Shown one piece after another: positions 54,679 through 64,000 of a DNA stretch of 64,000 nucleotides. How positions within the stretch are numbered: position 1 is the stretch's first letter; the number at the start of each line of letters is the position of its first letter. Where the stretch lies: the NCBI RefSeq assembly GCF_001642475.1, contig NW_019173942.1, positions 186,001-250,000 of the forward strand, read 5' to 3'. A program made the position numbers and the translations under genes. A model generated the notes under the pieces. It worked only from the letters and a program-made list of their open reading frames with translations. It was not told where the DNA came from and did no database searches. This DNA comes from Fonsecaea monophora. Taxonomy: Eukaryota; Ascomycota; Eurotiomycetes; Chaetothyriales; Herpotrichiellaceae.

Positions 54679-55098
54679 ATGTCGTCAAAATACGTCAAGA
54701 GGGTGTCCCTCTTCAAGGTGCCCAAGGAAGATGACATTGACGCCATTCTCGCAGAGTACCAAGTCCTGCGAAGCACTGCGCAAAAGGTGTGTGTTCTGTG
54801 GAGACTGTCTTTGTTTCGAGTCTCAACTTCTTCTAATCTGCGGTCCGGAAATGGTGCCCCCGATTTTTTTTAGGATGGCAAACCCTACATCGTCTCCAAC
54901 GAGGCCTCTCGCGTCATCAACTCGTCGGAGGAGCGAAGTCAAGGGTACACCGTGATCGCAGTCACGACGTTCAGGTCACGCGAGGACGTCGACTACTACG
55001 ACAAAGGGTGTGCGGCGCACAAGAAGCTGAGAGAGTTCATCTCCACGAGAAGGACCGGGGTTGCAACGGTACACTTTGAGAGCGATCTTGGGCCTTGA
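54679..55098 (+). CDS. Dabb-domain (stress-responsive A/B barrel) protein
   Basis: Two exons, 54679-54786 and 54874-55098 (intron 87 nt), give 110 aa. The sequence matches the dimeric A/B barrel (Dabb/stress-response) family: KRVSLFKVPKEDDIDAILAEY, then DGKPYIVS and GYTVIAVTTFRSREDVDYYD followed by CAAHKKLREF, and a final strand GVATVHF. The length is typical (about 100-110 aa). Members are small cytosolic proteins with stress-linked expression in fungi and plants; a few related barrels are polyketide cyclases. The TATA box and CACGTG sites upstream fit regulated expression. I stop at the TGA at 55096; a further intron is possible but not needed. Confidence 0.78.
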
Positions 55099-55713
55099 AG
55101 CGAAAGTCTGCTTCCTCTGGCCAGCACAATTTCTCGAGGAAATAAAAAAAAATCGCATTACTCTTCGAAGTTCCCTGCCCATTTTACCACCCAATTTCAG
55201 CGGCAGTGATGGATGTTTCGGTGCACCGATCCTATCTCGAGGTATTCCAGGCCCTCCAAGACATCCACTTCCGTTCCAAGCCCAAGCCGAAGCCCATATA
55301 CACTCTCTACATGCACATGTCCTTCTCTCACAGGCGCAAAATATTGAGCTGGTTAAATCACAACCCTGACAGCCACAGTCTCTTGTATCCCCGGGCTATC
55401 TTTCCCACCAAACAAGAATTTCTCGGGCTCTGTATTTCGCCTGCGTATAGGTCGACAGTGTGCTAATTCTAACAGGTTTCGTGAGTCGCCAATGATATTT
55501 GCCCTATCTCTCCCATGTATGCTAGCTCGTCCCGGTTCTGTGGGAGTGGTTTGAACCTACCCGACGGTTGACCTACGCCGTTTTTGTGGCACCTTGACCG
55601 GGGTCGCGCTCGGAATCCTTTGTCATAACGGAACCTGCCTCAACGATGGCCGGTTTGTGGCAAAGCCATATGACCGAGTTCCCAAGTTTCCAGAGGCTGG
55701 ATCTCGCATTCTG
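55099..55713. other. Convergent 3' spacer
   Basis: A 615-bp spacer between the Dabb and ankyrin genes. Small frames on the plus strand have no motif; probably 3' UTRs. Confidence 0.45.
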
Positions 55714-58700
55714 TCAAGCATAGTCGCAAGTGTCATGATATTCGGATGATTCCGAGGCGCTCTCTGCAGCAGGATCATCATCAACATCTTCTTCTTCAAT
55801 CTCCCAGATCCGGGCCACGCTTGATAATGTACTGTCGTGCCCTTCGGAACTCTCGGCATTCATGTTCTCCCGCCCCAGGCTCTGGTCGCTTGGCTCGGAG
55901 CCATCGATGTTGAAGAGTTTTGCTTTTCCGCTGCAATTACTGTCTTCGCTATCTTGTCGAATAACGCCATCACCTCCATAGAGATCATCGCTTTCTGACT
56001 CGTTCACTCGTTGTCCAGGTGCAAAGACGCTGCTGGGGCATCGATTGGATTTTGCTTCCGGACCAGGACAGAGCCAGTCAAGTCCACCAAAGGGACATGA
56101 TCCAGAAAGCAAGGTACTCCGCGGACACCAAACAGGCGGATCGTGATAATACGGACAAGCGTCTTCCCGGCCTTTCCAGAACTCTCGAAAAGCTTTTGGC
56201 TGGTATTCGAAATTGCAAAAGCTTGTCTCGAAGCATCCGTCAACATACTCGTCAATATATTGCGGCACTCGGTGGTACCCCAGGCGTATCTGCCGCACGT
56301 TGTACCCGCACGCCGATAGTGCTGCATCCCACAGGTCGGCTTGACAGGAGCCCATTTCTTTCCCGGTTGGATTTTGATAGGCATAGTCGGATGTTGAGAC
56401 TCCATCCTCATCTACAGAGTGGATATCTGCACCTCTTTGGATCAATAGAATGAGGCATTGGCGGATATCATCGGCGTTTTCTACTTCCCACAAGGATTCG
56501 AGCGCGAGTCGAAGACAATTTCTCCCTTGTCCATCTCGAGCGATGATATCGGCACCTTTCGCAAGGAGGAGGTTAAACAAAGATACGGGGTCGTTGAAGT
56601 CGGAACACTTTGAGGCAAAAGACAGTAACATTGTGCGACCTGCACTGTCTCTGCTCTCGACATCAATGAATGGTATCGGGTTGTTCAGTACCAGCCTTAA
56701 AGCATCCTGCAAAAGATGAGTGATTGCGACTTTCATAGAAGGTGAGATCACCTACGTCGTCAAAAGTTAGCTCGTATCTGAAGTCTGGTACGTTTACGTA
56801 GTCGTAGACTATTGGATTAGGATCCGCTCCAGCCTCCAGAAAGAGACGAACGAACTCTGTGATGGACTCCCAAGAAAGGCCAACCTTGCGTGTCAACCAC
56901 ATTGGCGTCCTGAACCAAAGAAATTAGCAGTCCCATACGTGGTGCTTACAGTATTCCACTCTTGAGTCAACTTACCTGGAATGTCCAGTTGTCTGCCTAG
57001 GATCCTCGGCCATCTCGTCGACGTCTGCTCCATGCTGAATGAGAAACTTGCACATATCGCCATGGGTCGTTGTTTTAGCTCCTGCAGCAGCGTACTTTAC
57101 GCTATAAGCATGAGAAGCATGCGAGTCAGTCTCTAACATCCACTCACATGTAAGAGAGGAGTACCCCTGGGATCCCTATCTCTTAAAGACCCCTCTCCAA
57201 GTGCAAGGAGCCTCCGGAGTCCTTCAACATCGCCTCGGCTCACAATTTCAAAGATCGCAGAACCAGTAGGTACAATTCTACCAATGGAAACCACAGGGTT
57301 CAAGGAATAAAACCCATTGTCGGACTGGATCTGGTGCAGATATGCAACAAGGACGGCGGGTGATTCAGCATCCTCTATGGAAGCTTTGACAATTGCGAAG
57401 AATTCTTCCGCGTGTGGACCGGCGGTAAGTTTTCCCTGCCTGGAAGGCTCGGAGCATTTTTGGAACGCCCTTTTGTTGACAGTGATGCTTGTCTTACAAC
57501 CTGGCAGGACAAGATCGATAGTGCGATGCGTTTGAATGACTTTTCCACGCTGGGTTGCAGTGGACCGTTTTGCTTTCGTTTGGTGAGCTATCTGATCAGG
57601 AGTTTGCGAGAAGCAGAAAGGAGAAACTCACGGGCTTGGTTCACCCCTACAGTAGCAGCCGCTGAAACAAGGCCGCGCATACGCCTCATGTCACGGCGTG
57701 TGATTGTCGCAGTACGTTGATTCTCTTCCTTCAATTCCTCCCCGGTCCCGGAATCCAAATCCTCACTCTGCTTGAGCTCAAACAGCGCTGATAGAAAGTA
57801 TTCCAGATCCTCAATAATGGTTTCTGCTTCCTCCTCGTAGAGCATCATGTCTGGGTTCCGGGATTCTAGTTCGCATAACCTGGCAAGACATTTCCTTAGG
57901 TCCGCATTCATCCCAATGGGTGTGTCGGAGGGAGCAGGTGGTGAGTTGCCCTCTTGGGGCATGGCACCAGATCGTTGAGGACCAGTTAAGCGAGCTGAAT
58001 TTCCCGAAACCTGGTCTTGAAGTGCTTCCAGAAGAGTGGATATATTTTGCAATTGCGCAGTAGTCGCTCCTGATGTCTGCCCGATGTTATGGTTGACAGT
58101 TGCCACGGTGCTCCGGACCACCTCCTCTACCGAAACTTTGATGTCTTGCACATTGTCGTTGAAAGAGGAGACTTGCAAAGCACCCGTGGACAAGGTGTCT
58201 CGGATTTCGTGGATCTGGGCTTTACAGTCCAGTGTAGCATTACTGTGATATTGTAAATGGCTGCACCATTCGGTCAAGGGGGGCGTTCGCTGCGCGAAAT
58301 ATAATCACTTACCTTTGTAGAAGATTGAGTTGTAACTGCAGCACGCTGCAGTGATAGTTCAGCTTGTGCCACATGGCAGTGAGTGACTTTTCTGCCACAG
58401 TTGCCCTGACCTTCTTCCACACTCTTTGAAGCTTGGGGGTACTCGGATCATGTTGTATCTTGTCAAGGGTCTTCTCGAAGCTCGCCATGTCTGTAGTACA
58501 AGCATCAAGCAGATGTCTGATATTGTGTAGGTTATTATTAGGATCGGCTAACGCTCTGCAGTCGCGCAGCTGTGTCAAGATATTCTGCAAGTTTCCCACG
58601 GCGGAAACAAGAGACGCTGTGCCTCGTGTTGCATGTCGGAGTCCAGATATCACATTGTAGAGAGATTTTGTTCCTTCCAGAGCAATTCCTACGAAGGCCA

Positions 58701-58740
58701 GCACACTCGCTCCGGCACTAAGAGGCTCCATAGCGGGCAT
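55714..58740 (-). CDS. PigL_N-type N-domain plus ankyrin repeats, receptor-like
   Basis: Six exons (58313-58740, 57632-58242, 57148-57587, 56976-57094, 56756-56909, 55714-56706; introns 44-70 nt) give 914 aa. The N-terminus MPAMEPLSAGASVLAFVGIA, followed by LEGTKSLYNVISGLRH, is the fungal PigL_N helical domain found at the front of STAND/NLR-like proteins. A helical linker follows to about 350. Ankyrin-type units run from about 460: DRDPRGTPLLHYAAAGAKTT, KFLIQHGADVDEMAEDP, RLFLEAGADPN, LLLAKGADIIARDGQGRNCL, LLIQRGADIHSVDEDG. A Cys-rich segment (CPYYHDPPVWCP, GSCPFGG) near 780-810 and an acidic tail close it. No NACHT or NB-ARC P-loop was found. The MPA start could instead be the Met three codons on. 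The 44-nt intron at 57588 is short but gives the only in-frame join. Confidence 0.72.
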
Positions 58741-59731
58741 ATATGGGAAGAAGAAAGCAGTTCAAGGTGACAGAGCCGTCGCAGCGCGATTGAAAAAGAG
58801 AGCATGATTTGAGACATGTTCTGAAGGGAGGTTTGAACGGGCAAACTCGCTAGGATTAGGCTGATTTCTCGATACAAGTCGACCTTCATTGGGGTCCATG
58901 GAAGACGAGGCGCAGTGGCATGCAGGATGCAGGGTTGGTTGGTTGGTTGGTAGATTTGACGCCTTGCAGGTGGTGAGTTGGAGTCTTGCGGCACGGCGAA
59001 TCTGTCATGTACTCAGCCCTCGCAGCTCAATCTAACCAACAACCATCTATCCAATTGCTGCTTGTCTTTTCCTTTTCGAGGTTTGCCGTGGACATGATCT
59101 TGACGTTCGCTCTACACGTGCATCGCAAGGCTGTCTAACACTCCATCCCTTCTATATAGTTTCCTGGCGCCAGATTCGTCGTCCGACTCCCAACTTGTCT
59201 TCATTACAGGCCGATAGGAGGCGAGGATGAAGTCGAGATCCAATTGAAGACCAGCCTGGTAAATCACCGTATTGATATGCTCCAGGAAATGTACTGAGAA
59301 GGCTGATCTGCAAGGACTGACCCTGGTTTCCCTGTGTCTGAATGCTCCGCCTCGTCGGCCGGTCGCAAGCTTGAGAGCAAGGTGTATGTGCTTCTCGAAG
59401 ACACACCAGCAGAGTCTCCTTTCAGAGACAGTGTTGGAGAATGATTTGCGTCCGTACGTAGGCTTCAGCGTATTAAACCTGCGGTGCCTTGACGCTTTAG
59501 GGAGAACATAAGCGTCCCACGGTTTTCCGAAGGACTGATAGATAGTGGAAGATGATAGTTGGCATATTTAATCGCCTTGTCGGGGAGAGGGTGGCGCAAC
59601 ATATTGTTGGTTCTTTTGCAGATGCGCTCGTAGCCGTCCATGAGAGCATGAAGCTTGGACGGACATGTAGACGAGGCTCGCCAACATCACTCTTTTCGTG
59701 CAGGGGAATCGCATAACAGGCAGGTAGTTTT
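58741..59731. other. Promoter of the ankyrin gene, no gene seen
   Basis: A 991-bp spacer upstream of the minus-strand ankyrin gene and downstream of the tRNA-modification gene. A GGTTGGTTGG run near 58930 is the only repeat. No supported gene. Confidence 0.45.
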
Positions 59732-61279
59732 CTACCGATACCTCTCATATGCTCTCTCGTCGTCAAGGCGCCTTTTGACTCGCGATAGGACACTGGCGTC
59801 ATATAGCTCGTCTGGATCCATCTCCCCCCTCAAGACCAATTTCTCATGCCTCTGTGCCTCCTCTTTGGTCACAAGAACCAAGTCTGTCAGCGGGAGTTTG
59901 ATCATCTTCTGTCCTTCTTTCTCGTACGCCTGGTCGACTTTGAAGCCTTCGGTAGGTTTCCGCCATCTGACGAGAGCAAGTCTGGTGCCCAGTCCGCTAA
60001 TGACACTTTTGCCACGGAAGATCTCCTCCACAAGATAAGCAACATCTTCGCGGCTCACTGGTAGTCGGAGACCGACAACATCTTGCCCGTTGGTTGACCT
60101 GACAAGTCGTTCTTCGAGGCCCAGCAAGGTCGACAGGATCGCGTCGTACATTTTCTCCCTCCCTTTGTCGCCCATCCGGTAGTCCATCGGATATCCAGCA
60201 ACGCTGCAAATGACATGGTTGGCCACGGTATATCCAAAGACGGCCGGCATCGTTCCGAGAACAGGCAAGATTCTGACACGGAATTCAGGCAGGACGCCCA
60301 GCTTGTCGACTTGACCCTTTTGGACCTCTTCGTCCGCGATGGGGAGCAACTCCGCCTTACCCTCGCCGGGCTTCTCCGTCGAAAAGACGACAGGAATCCC
60401 GCTGCTGATGCCCATGAGCCGTAGCCGCCGCCTCGTCGCTTTTGATAGAGGGTCCTCAACGCTAGTCGAGATGTCTCCGACCTGTATCCTGGTTGGATCA
60501 CTCTTGCACCCTGCTCCCATAGCACTGATGACCTTGATGTTTCTCATTGCACAGTACTTCAACAATTCGACCTTGGTGTCAATGTTGTCAATGGCATCGA
60601 CCACCCAATCCACCTCTTTGGAGCCTTCACCGTCTCTCAGCTCGAAATCCCATTTCCCCAGCAGCCCTTCAATCGACCGTGATCCCAGCAGCTCATTGCG
60701 TTCGTCGATGCGCACCCACGGACAGATCTGCTCCAACCTTGTCCTGACACAGTTGACCTTGGGCGTCCCCACGTCTGCCAGCGTCGCAAGAGCGTGCCTG
60801 TTGAGACTGCTCAGCGTGACCTGATCAAAGTCCACCACTCGGATGCGCGAAACACCACTCCTGGCCAGCGCCGCGACACAGTGGCTTCCTACACCACCGA
60901 GTCCCACGACGATCACAAACGCAGTCCGCAGCTTCGCGAGGCCCTCGTCTTTCAAAAACACTCTGTTCCGTGCCAATTGCTCGAGTATCAACTCCTCATC
61001 GTAGTCTCCCTTCCTGGCCCTCGCTGCTATCTGCGCTGCACGAGTATCTTCCTTGTCTGTCATCGTGGGACGGCTGGCTCCCCCATATTCCGTGAGCTGC
61101 ATGGCATGGTGCTCGCGCGAAATCTCGGGAATGGAGGCTTTGAGCTCTTCGGTTGCTCGACGGCGGTGGATCGCGGTGGTGGTAAAGATCACCGTGGTAG
61201 CTGCAACTGCACCCAGCGTCGCAGCAAGGCCAATCTGGAAGGCTGTCGCGGAGGTATGCCTCTGGATCCATTGCGACAT
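59732..61279 (-). CDS. tRNA t6A dehydratase, TcdA/Tcd1-Tcd2 type (ThiF fold)
   Basis: Single exon, 515 aa. An N-terminal membrane anchor (TAFQIGLAATLGAVAATTVIF, about 11-32) fits the mitochondrial outer-membrane location of yeast Tcd1/Tcd2. The E1-like domain has FVIVVGLGGVGSHCVAALARSG for ATP binding, RVVDFDQVTLSSLNRHA with the adenylation Asp, DWVVDAIDNIDTKVELLKYC, and MGAGCKSDPTRIQVGDIS. The C-terminal IDHVICSVAG-type region (TVANHVICSVAGYP) is typical. Tcd enzymes use ATP to convert N6-threonylcarbamoyladenosine-37 of tRNA to the cyclic ct6A form. The family is clear; choosing between the Tcd1 and Tcd2 paralogue is not possible here. It is divergent from isy1. Confidence 0.93.
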   Translation of the reverse strand: MSQWIQRHTSATAFQIGLAATLGAVAATTVIFTTTAIHRRRATEELKASIPEISREHHAMQLTEYGGASRPTMTDKEDTRAAQIAARARKGDYDEELILEQLARNRVFLKDEGLAKLRTAFVIVVGLGGVGSHCVAALARSGVSRIRVVDFDQVTLSSLNRHALATLADVGTPKVNCVRTRLEQICPWVRIDERNELLGSRSIEGLLGKWDFELRDGEGSKEVDWVVDAIDNIDTKVELLKYCAMRNIKVISAMGAGCKSDPTRIQVGDISTSVEDPLSKATRRRLRLMGISSGIPVVFSTEKPGEGKAELLPIADEEVQKGQVDKLGVLPEFRVRILPVLGTMPAVFGYTVANHVICSVAGYPMDYRMGDKGREKMYDAILSTLLGLEERLVRSTNGQDVVGLRLPVSREDVAYLVEEIFRGKSVISGLGTRLALVRWRKPTEGFKVDQAYEKEGQKMIKLPLTDLVLVTKEEAQRHEKLVLRGEMDPDELYDASVLSRVKRRLDDERAYERYR

Positions 61280-61828
61280 TTTGGACGTAGGGTGTAGATA
61301 GAGACACGACAGATATCTAGCGTAGGTATATTGTGCAACGAGATGGGGGCATTATAGCATTTTGTACGTATAAGATCACGAAGACACCAAGCCGCATACT
61401 ATCACAATCACTGCGCGACACATATGCTATGAGTAGATCTGCGGATGCTTGAGCAACAGCTGTTGTACAGTACCTCTGAAAGTCTGGTAAATGCCCTCGA
61501 AAGTGTTTCCCCCACAATTTTTTTTCCCAATCATGCGATCTCCGCATCGAGTTCCGCAACCTCGCAGTCTCGCAAACCTTCACAGATCACTCTAATACAT
61601 ATCTAAACGCCTTGTCAACGCAACTTGAGTCCCCTTTGTTTTGTGAGGCCACATCTGACCCAAATCTGGTTCCTCTGAAGCACACCAAATCCTCGGCATC
61701 TCCACGAACGAGTGTTCGCGTCTACAACTCGATCCTGCGCGCATCAGCGCATTCCTCGTGGTGCCTACCACTACACAACTTCCGTTGGACAACGAAATCA
61801 CAAGTGCTGCTGGCTCACATTCCCAGCC
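61280..61828. promoter_or_regulatory. Divergent promoter, Tcd-type / isy1
   Basis: A 549-bp spacer between divergent genes. It contains a T run near 61515 and no recognised TATA box. Confidence 0.4.
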
Positions 61829-62587
61829 ATGGCACGTAATTCAGAGAAGGCGCAGTCCATGCTCTTCCGGTTCCGCGCCGCACAGGCTGCCGAATCTGGT
61901 CTCCTCCCGTCTGCCAGCCTACGCCGACCAAAGGCACCTTCTACGGTTGATACGGTGCCCTTGTGCGAAAAGTGGCGCGGCCAAATCCTCAGGGAAATTT
62001 CGCGCAAAGTAACAAAAATACAAGACGAATCTCTGTCCGACTTCCAGATTAGGGATTTAAATGATGAGATCAACAAGTTGATGAAAGAGAAGTGGGGTTG
62101 GGAACGGCGCATACGGGAGCTTGGGGGACCAAATTATATGCGAGGGGGAGGCACAGTCTTTGACGATCAGGGGCGAGAGGTTTCCGGGGGAGGAAAAGGG
62201 TACAGATACTTCGGAAGGGCGAGAGAGCTACCTGGTGTGAAGGAGATGTTTGAGCGGGCGGCCAAGAGGAGAGCCCACGGCGACGAGGAAGAAGAAGCCG
62301 CCAAGAAACCCCAGCTGGACATCAATCGGAGGAACCTCGACGCCAGATATTTCGGGTTTGGGCCTGACGAGGAGAATCCAACGCTTTTGAAATATGAGAG
62401 GAAGAAAGAAAAGGAGGCTGTTGAGAGGGTGGCGAAGTTGGCTGGCGCAGAAGACGAGGATTCAGATTGGGAGCCATTACCTGGCGACGCCGGCGATGGT
62501 GTGAGATGGCGCCTGCCTACCCTTGAAGAAGTTCAAGAAGAATTGGTGGATCGACGACGCCGGCAATTGCTTGACAGGCTTGGTTGA
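61829..62587 (+). CDS. isy1: Isy1, pre-mRNA splicing factor (NTC complex)
   Basis: Single exon, 252 aa from the ATG at 61829 (MARNSEKAQSMLFRFRAAQA), the conserved Isy1 start; the upstream in-frame extension of 39 codons is not conserved in type and lacks family features. Conserved blocks are ILREISRKVTKIQDESLSDF, IRDLNDEINKLMKEKWGWE, IRELGGPNYMRGG, and GKGYRYFGRARELPGVKEMF. The C-terminal third is charged, with ARYFGFGPDEENPTLLKYER, and ends RRRRQLLDRLG. Isy1 joins the Prp19-associated complex during the first step of splicing and aids fidelity. Confidence 0.97.
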   Translation: MARNSEKAQSMLFRFRAAQAAESGLLPSASLRRPKAPSTVDTVPLCEKWRGQILREISRKVTKIQDESLSDFQIRDLNDEINKLMKEKWGWERRIRELGGPNYMRGGGTVFDDQGREVSGGGKGYRYFGRARELPGVKEMFERAAKRRAHGDEEEEAAKKPQLDINRRNLDARYFGFGPDEENPTLLKYERKKEKEAVERVAKLAGAEDEDSDWEPLPGDAGDGVRWRLPTLEEVQEELVDRRRRQLLDRLG

Positions 62588-62934
62588 TATCACGAATGTC
62601 GTTGAGAGCAGTACGCGGCCTGAGCTGTCTATTTCCAGGCATGAATCTTGGTCTCGGGTTGGAGCCCTGAGCACAACTGAATCATGCTTCCAGATCGGTA
62701 TTCTGTCATACCACAGCCCTGCTATGCCTCCTCCTTTGTCCCACGAACCTCAGACAATATGTTTCTTCTCCCCGCGATACTCTGTTCGAGCAACTCAGAT
62801 GGGTTGGGGACGCCGCTCGAAATCCTCACTGCCATCTTGGCTTCTGTCAAAAAATCTCTCCTCGACACTTTACAACTCTCCATGGATCAGAAACATGCGC
62901 CCAACAAATCGGCTACCTCTTGGTCTCGACTCGG
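62588..62934. other. Convergent 3' spacer
   Basis: A 347-bp spacer between the convergent isy1 and secreted-protein genes. No element recognised. Confidence 0.4.
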
Positions 62935-63477
62935 TCAACAATAGATGTGCTGAAAGGCCACATCCCCATTCCCGCTGTTTCTCTTGACTCCAATGTTCAC
63001 CTCTGAACTGTAAAACACATTGTTCTTCTCCGAGACAAGCTGCATGTTTGCTGGGATCAGTTGTGTACCACTTTTGCCAGCATCTATCGCCGAGTTGGCT
63101 TGAGTGTTGAAGATGATCTTGACGTCTCGAGTTCCTGTTCCTGAGGTGCTGAAGCCTGTGCAAGCGAAGATGACGTCTACATCTTTGTCACCTTTTGGGC
63201 CGCCGATATAACCCAAGACGTTCTGACAGAACTTGCTAAGGTAGAATGGGTCTGGTGCAGTCTGAATATTGATGTTGGCCTCATAGATCCCACCACAGAC
63301 CGGGTTCACTACGTCGGGATCGATGTTGAGGGACAAGGTGTCTGAGGTGGATGTGACGTTTCGCGTGGTAAAAGTCTGCGGCCGGCGATTGATGGGATAG
63401 CGATTACTGGACGGACGAGGCACAGATGCTGCGCTGGTGAAGCTGAGCAAGACCAGCAGAAGGACGCAAAGCCGCAT
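62935..63477 (-). CDS. Small secreted protein, unknown function
   Basis: Single exon, 180 aa. The signal peptide MRLCVLLLVLLSFTSAASVP is followed by a basic Pro/Ser region (about 18-40) with a possible dibasic processing site (NRRPQTF). The mature domain is beta-rich and contains four Cys (NPVCGG, KFCQN, FACTGF, HIYC), enough for two disulfides, and ends in the last Cys. I do not recognise a family; it is not a hydrophobin or CFEM. The size, signal peptide and Cys content suit a secreted effector-like or cell-wall protein. The ATG at 63477 is the first in frame and lies 160 bp after a TATA box. Confidence 0.65.
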   Translation of the reverse strand: MRLCVLLLVLLSFTSAASVPRPSSNRYPINRRPQTFTTRNVTSTSDTLSLNIDPDVVNPVCGGIYEANINIQTAPDPFYLSKFCQNVLGYIGGPKGDKDVDVIFACTGFSTSGTGTRDVKIIFNTQANSAIDAGKSGTQLIPANMQLVSEKNNVFYSSEVNIGVKRNSGNGDVAFQHIYC

Positions 63478-64000
63478 GGTGGGAGGATCTCTGAATATTT
63501 TGTCTCAAAGCCAGCAACAATGCACAAAGCTCACACGGGGTGACTCGGGAATCGTTGGGAGCAAAGAAGGGATGTTTGAGGCTGTTTAACAGCGTTGCAA
63601 GGCCGAGATGGAACTGGGAGAGTAGGACTGTGCGTTCTTTATATGACTAGGAAGATGATCCCAGCGACCGCAGCTGAAGTCAAGCCAAGACCACCATGAT
63701 GCGCAGTTCTAAAGCCGCATCGATTGTACCCATTCCTCCATTTCTTCCGACGTCTACGAGGTACCAACTGATTGTCGTCTTGTTTCTGAACCGTCTGTTG
63801 TGGCAATCCCCAGAACTCCCAGTCATTGGTTTCTTGGACGTGGTGTGGTCATACAAAGTGATGCAATGGCTCTTCCTGACCTTGTTGGCCGGGCACCAGC
63901 ACCCTCAGCTACCACCCATCGTTGGATGGTGATATCTTGTATCTTCCTGCAGTCAATATAGCCAGAATTGGAGTGGAAATTACCTGATGCTGCACAGCGT
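63478..64000. other. Promoter of the secreted protein gene, window edge
   Basis: Contains the TATA-containing core at 63636-63648. The frame at 63696-63932 has no start context or motif that would support a gene; a gene may begin beyond the window. Confidence 0.4.
63636..63648 (-). promoter_or_regulatory. TATA-containing 13-bp core, secreted gene promoter
   Basis: On the minus strand this reads AGTCATATAAAGA, about 160 bp before the ATG at 63477. It is identical to the element at 13434-13446 before the other small secreted-protein gene. Confidence 0.55.

Noticed and set aside
63696..63932. 78-aa frame at the right edge
   Set aside because: Short, no recognisable domain, no promoter element; cannot be judged at the window edge.
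1..64000. tRNA, rRNA or CRISPR elements
   Set aside because: By-eye search for B-box-like GGTTCGA patterns on both strands and for regularly spaced repeats found nothing convincing; tRNAscan-SE would be decisive.

Overview
The window is nuclear DNA of a filamentous ascomycete (Pezizomycotina; Eurotiomycetes, perhaps Chaetothyriales, is a low-confidence guess from gene style). The reasons are: genes on both strands with short GT-AG introns of about 44-174 nt, monocistronic layout with separate promoters, and clear orthologues of fungal housekeeping genes (Vps34, Nse4, Snu13, Vma3, Isy1, Tma17, mS38, Nup49) mixed with fungus-specific families (PigL_N/ankyrin, DUF6594, DUF7924, DAL5-type and Flr1-type MFS). 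I rebuilt exon structures by hand from splice signals and reading frame; every spliced model below closes in frame.

Layout. 0.9-11.9 kb is a conserved block: Nup49 (-), a WRAP53/TCAB1-type WD40 protein (+), a nuclear low-complexity protein of unknown function (+), TTC1 (-), a HAD phosphatase (+) and a PQ-loop membrane protein (-). 12.3-29.2 kb is the accessory part. It holds a GPI-anchored Cys-rich secreted protein (-), a large membrane protein with a long ectodomain (+), a retropepsin-like protein (-), a frameshifted DUF6594 gene (+), a saccharopine-dehydrogenase-like oxidoreductase (+), an aldehyde dehydrogenase (+), a kinase-like gene broken by an in-frame stop (+), a secreted SnoaL/NTF2-like protein (+) and an Flr1-type MFS exporter (-). 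The last five could be a small metabolic cluster, but no backbone synthase is present.

30.2-36.0 kb returns to core genes: Tma17/Adc17 (-), Vps34 (-) and Nse4 (+). A DAL5-type MFS permease (+) follows at 36.7-38.6 kb, then glutathione reductase (-) and an enoyl-CoA hydratase (-). After a 2.7 kb gene-poor gap come a coiled-coil membrane protein (+), Snu13 (-) and Vma3 (+) at 45.3-49.1 kb, and a DUF7924 protein (+) at 50.4-51.9 kb. A low-complexity spacer then leads to mS38/Cox24 (-), a Dabb-domain stress protein (+), a PigL_N-ankyrin receptor-like protein (-), a TcdA/Tcd-type tRNA t6A dehydratase (-), Isy1 (+) and a small secreted protein (-).

No tRNA, rRNA, CRISPR array or intact transposon was recognised. 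The most interesting items are the LDTG retropepsin-like gene, the two decayed accessory genes, a 13-bp promoter core shared by the two small secreted-protein genes 50 kb apart, the NLR-like PigL_N-ankyrin protein, and a glutathione reductase with a cryptic second start that implies dual targeting.
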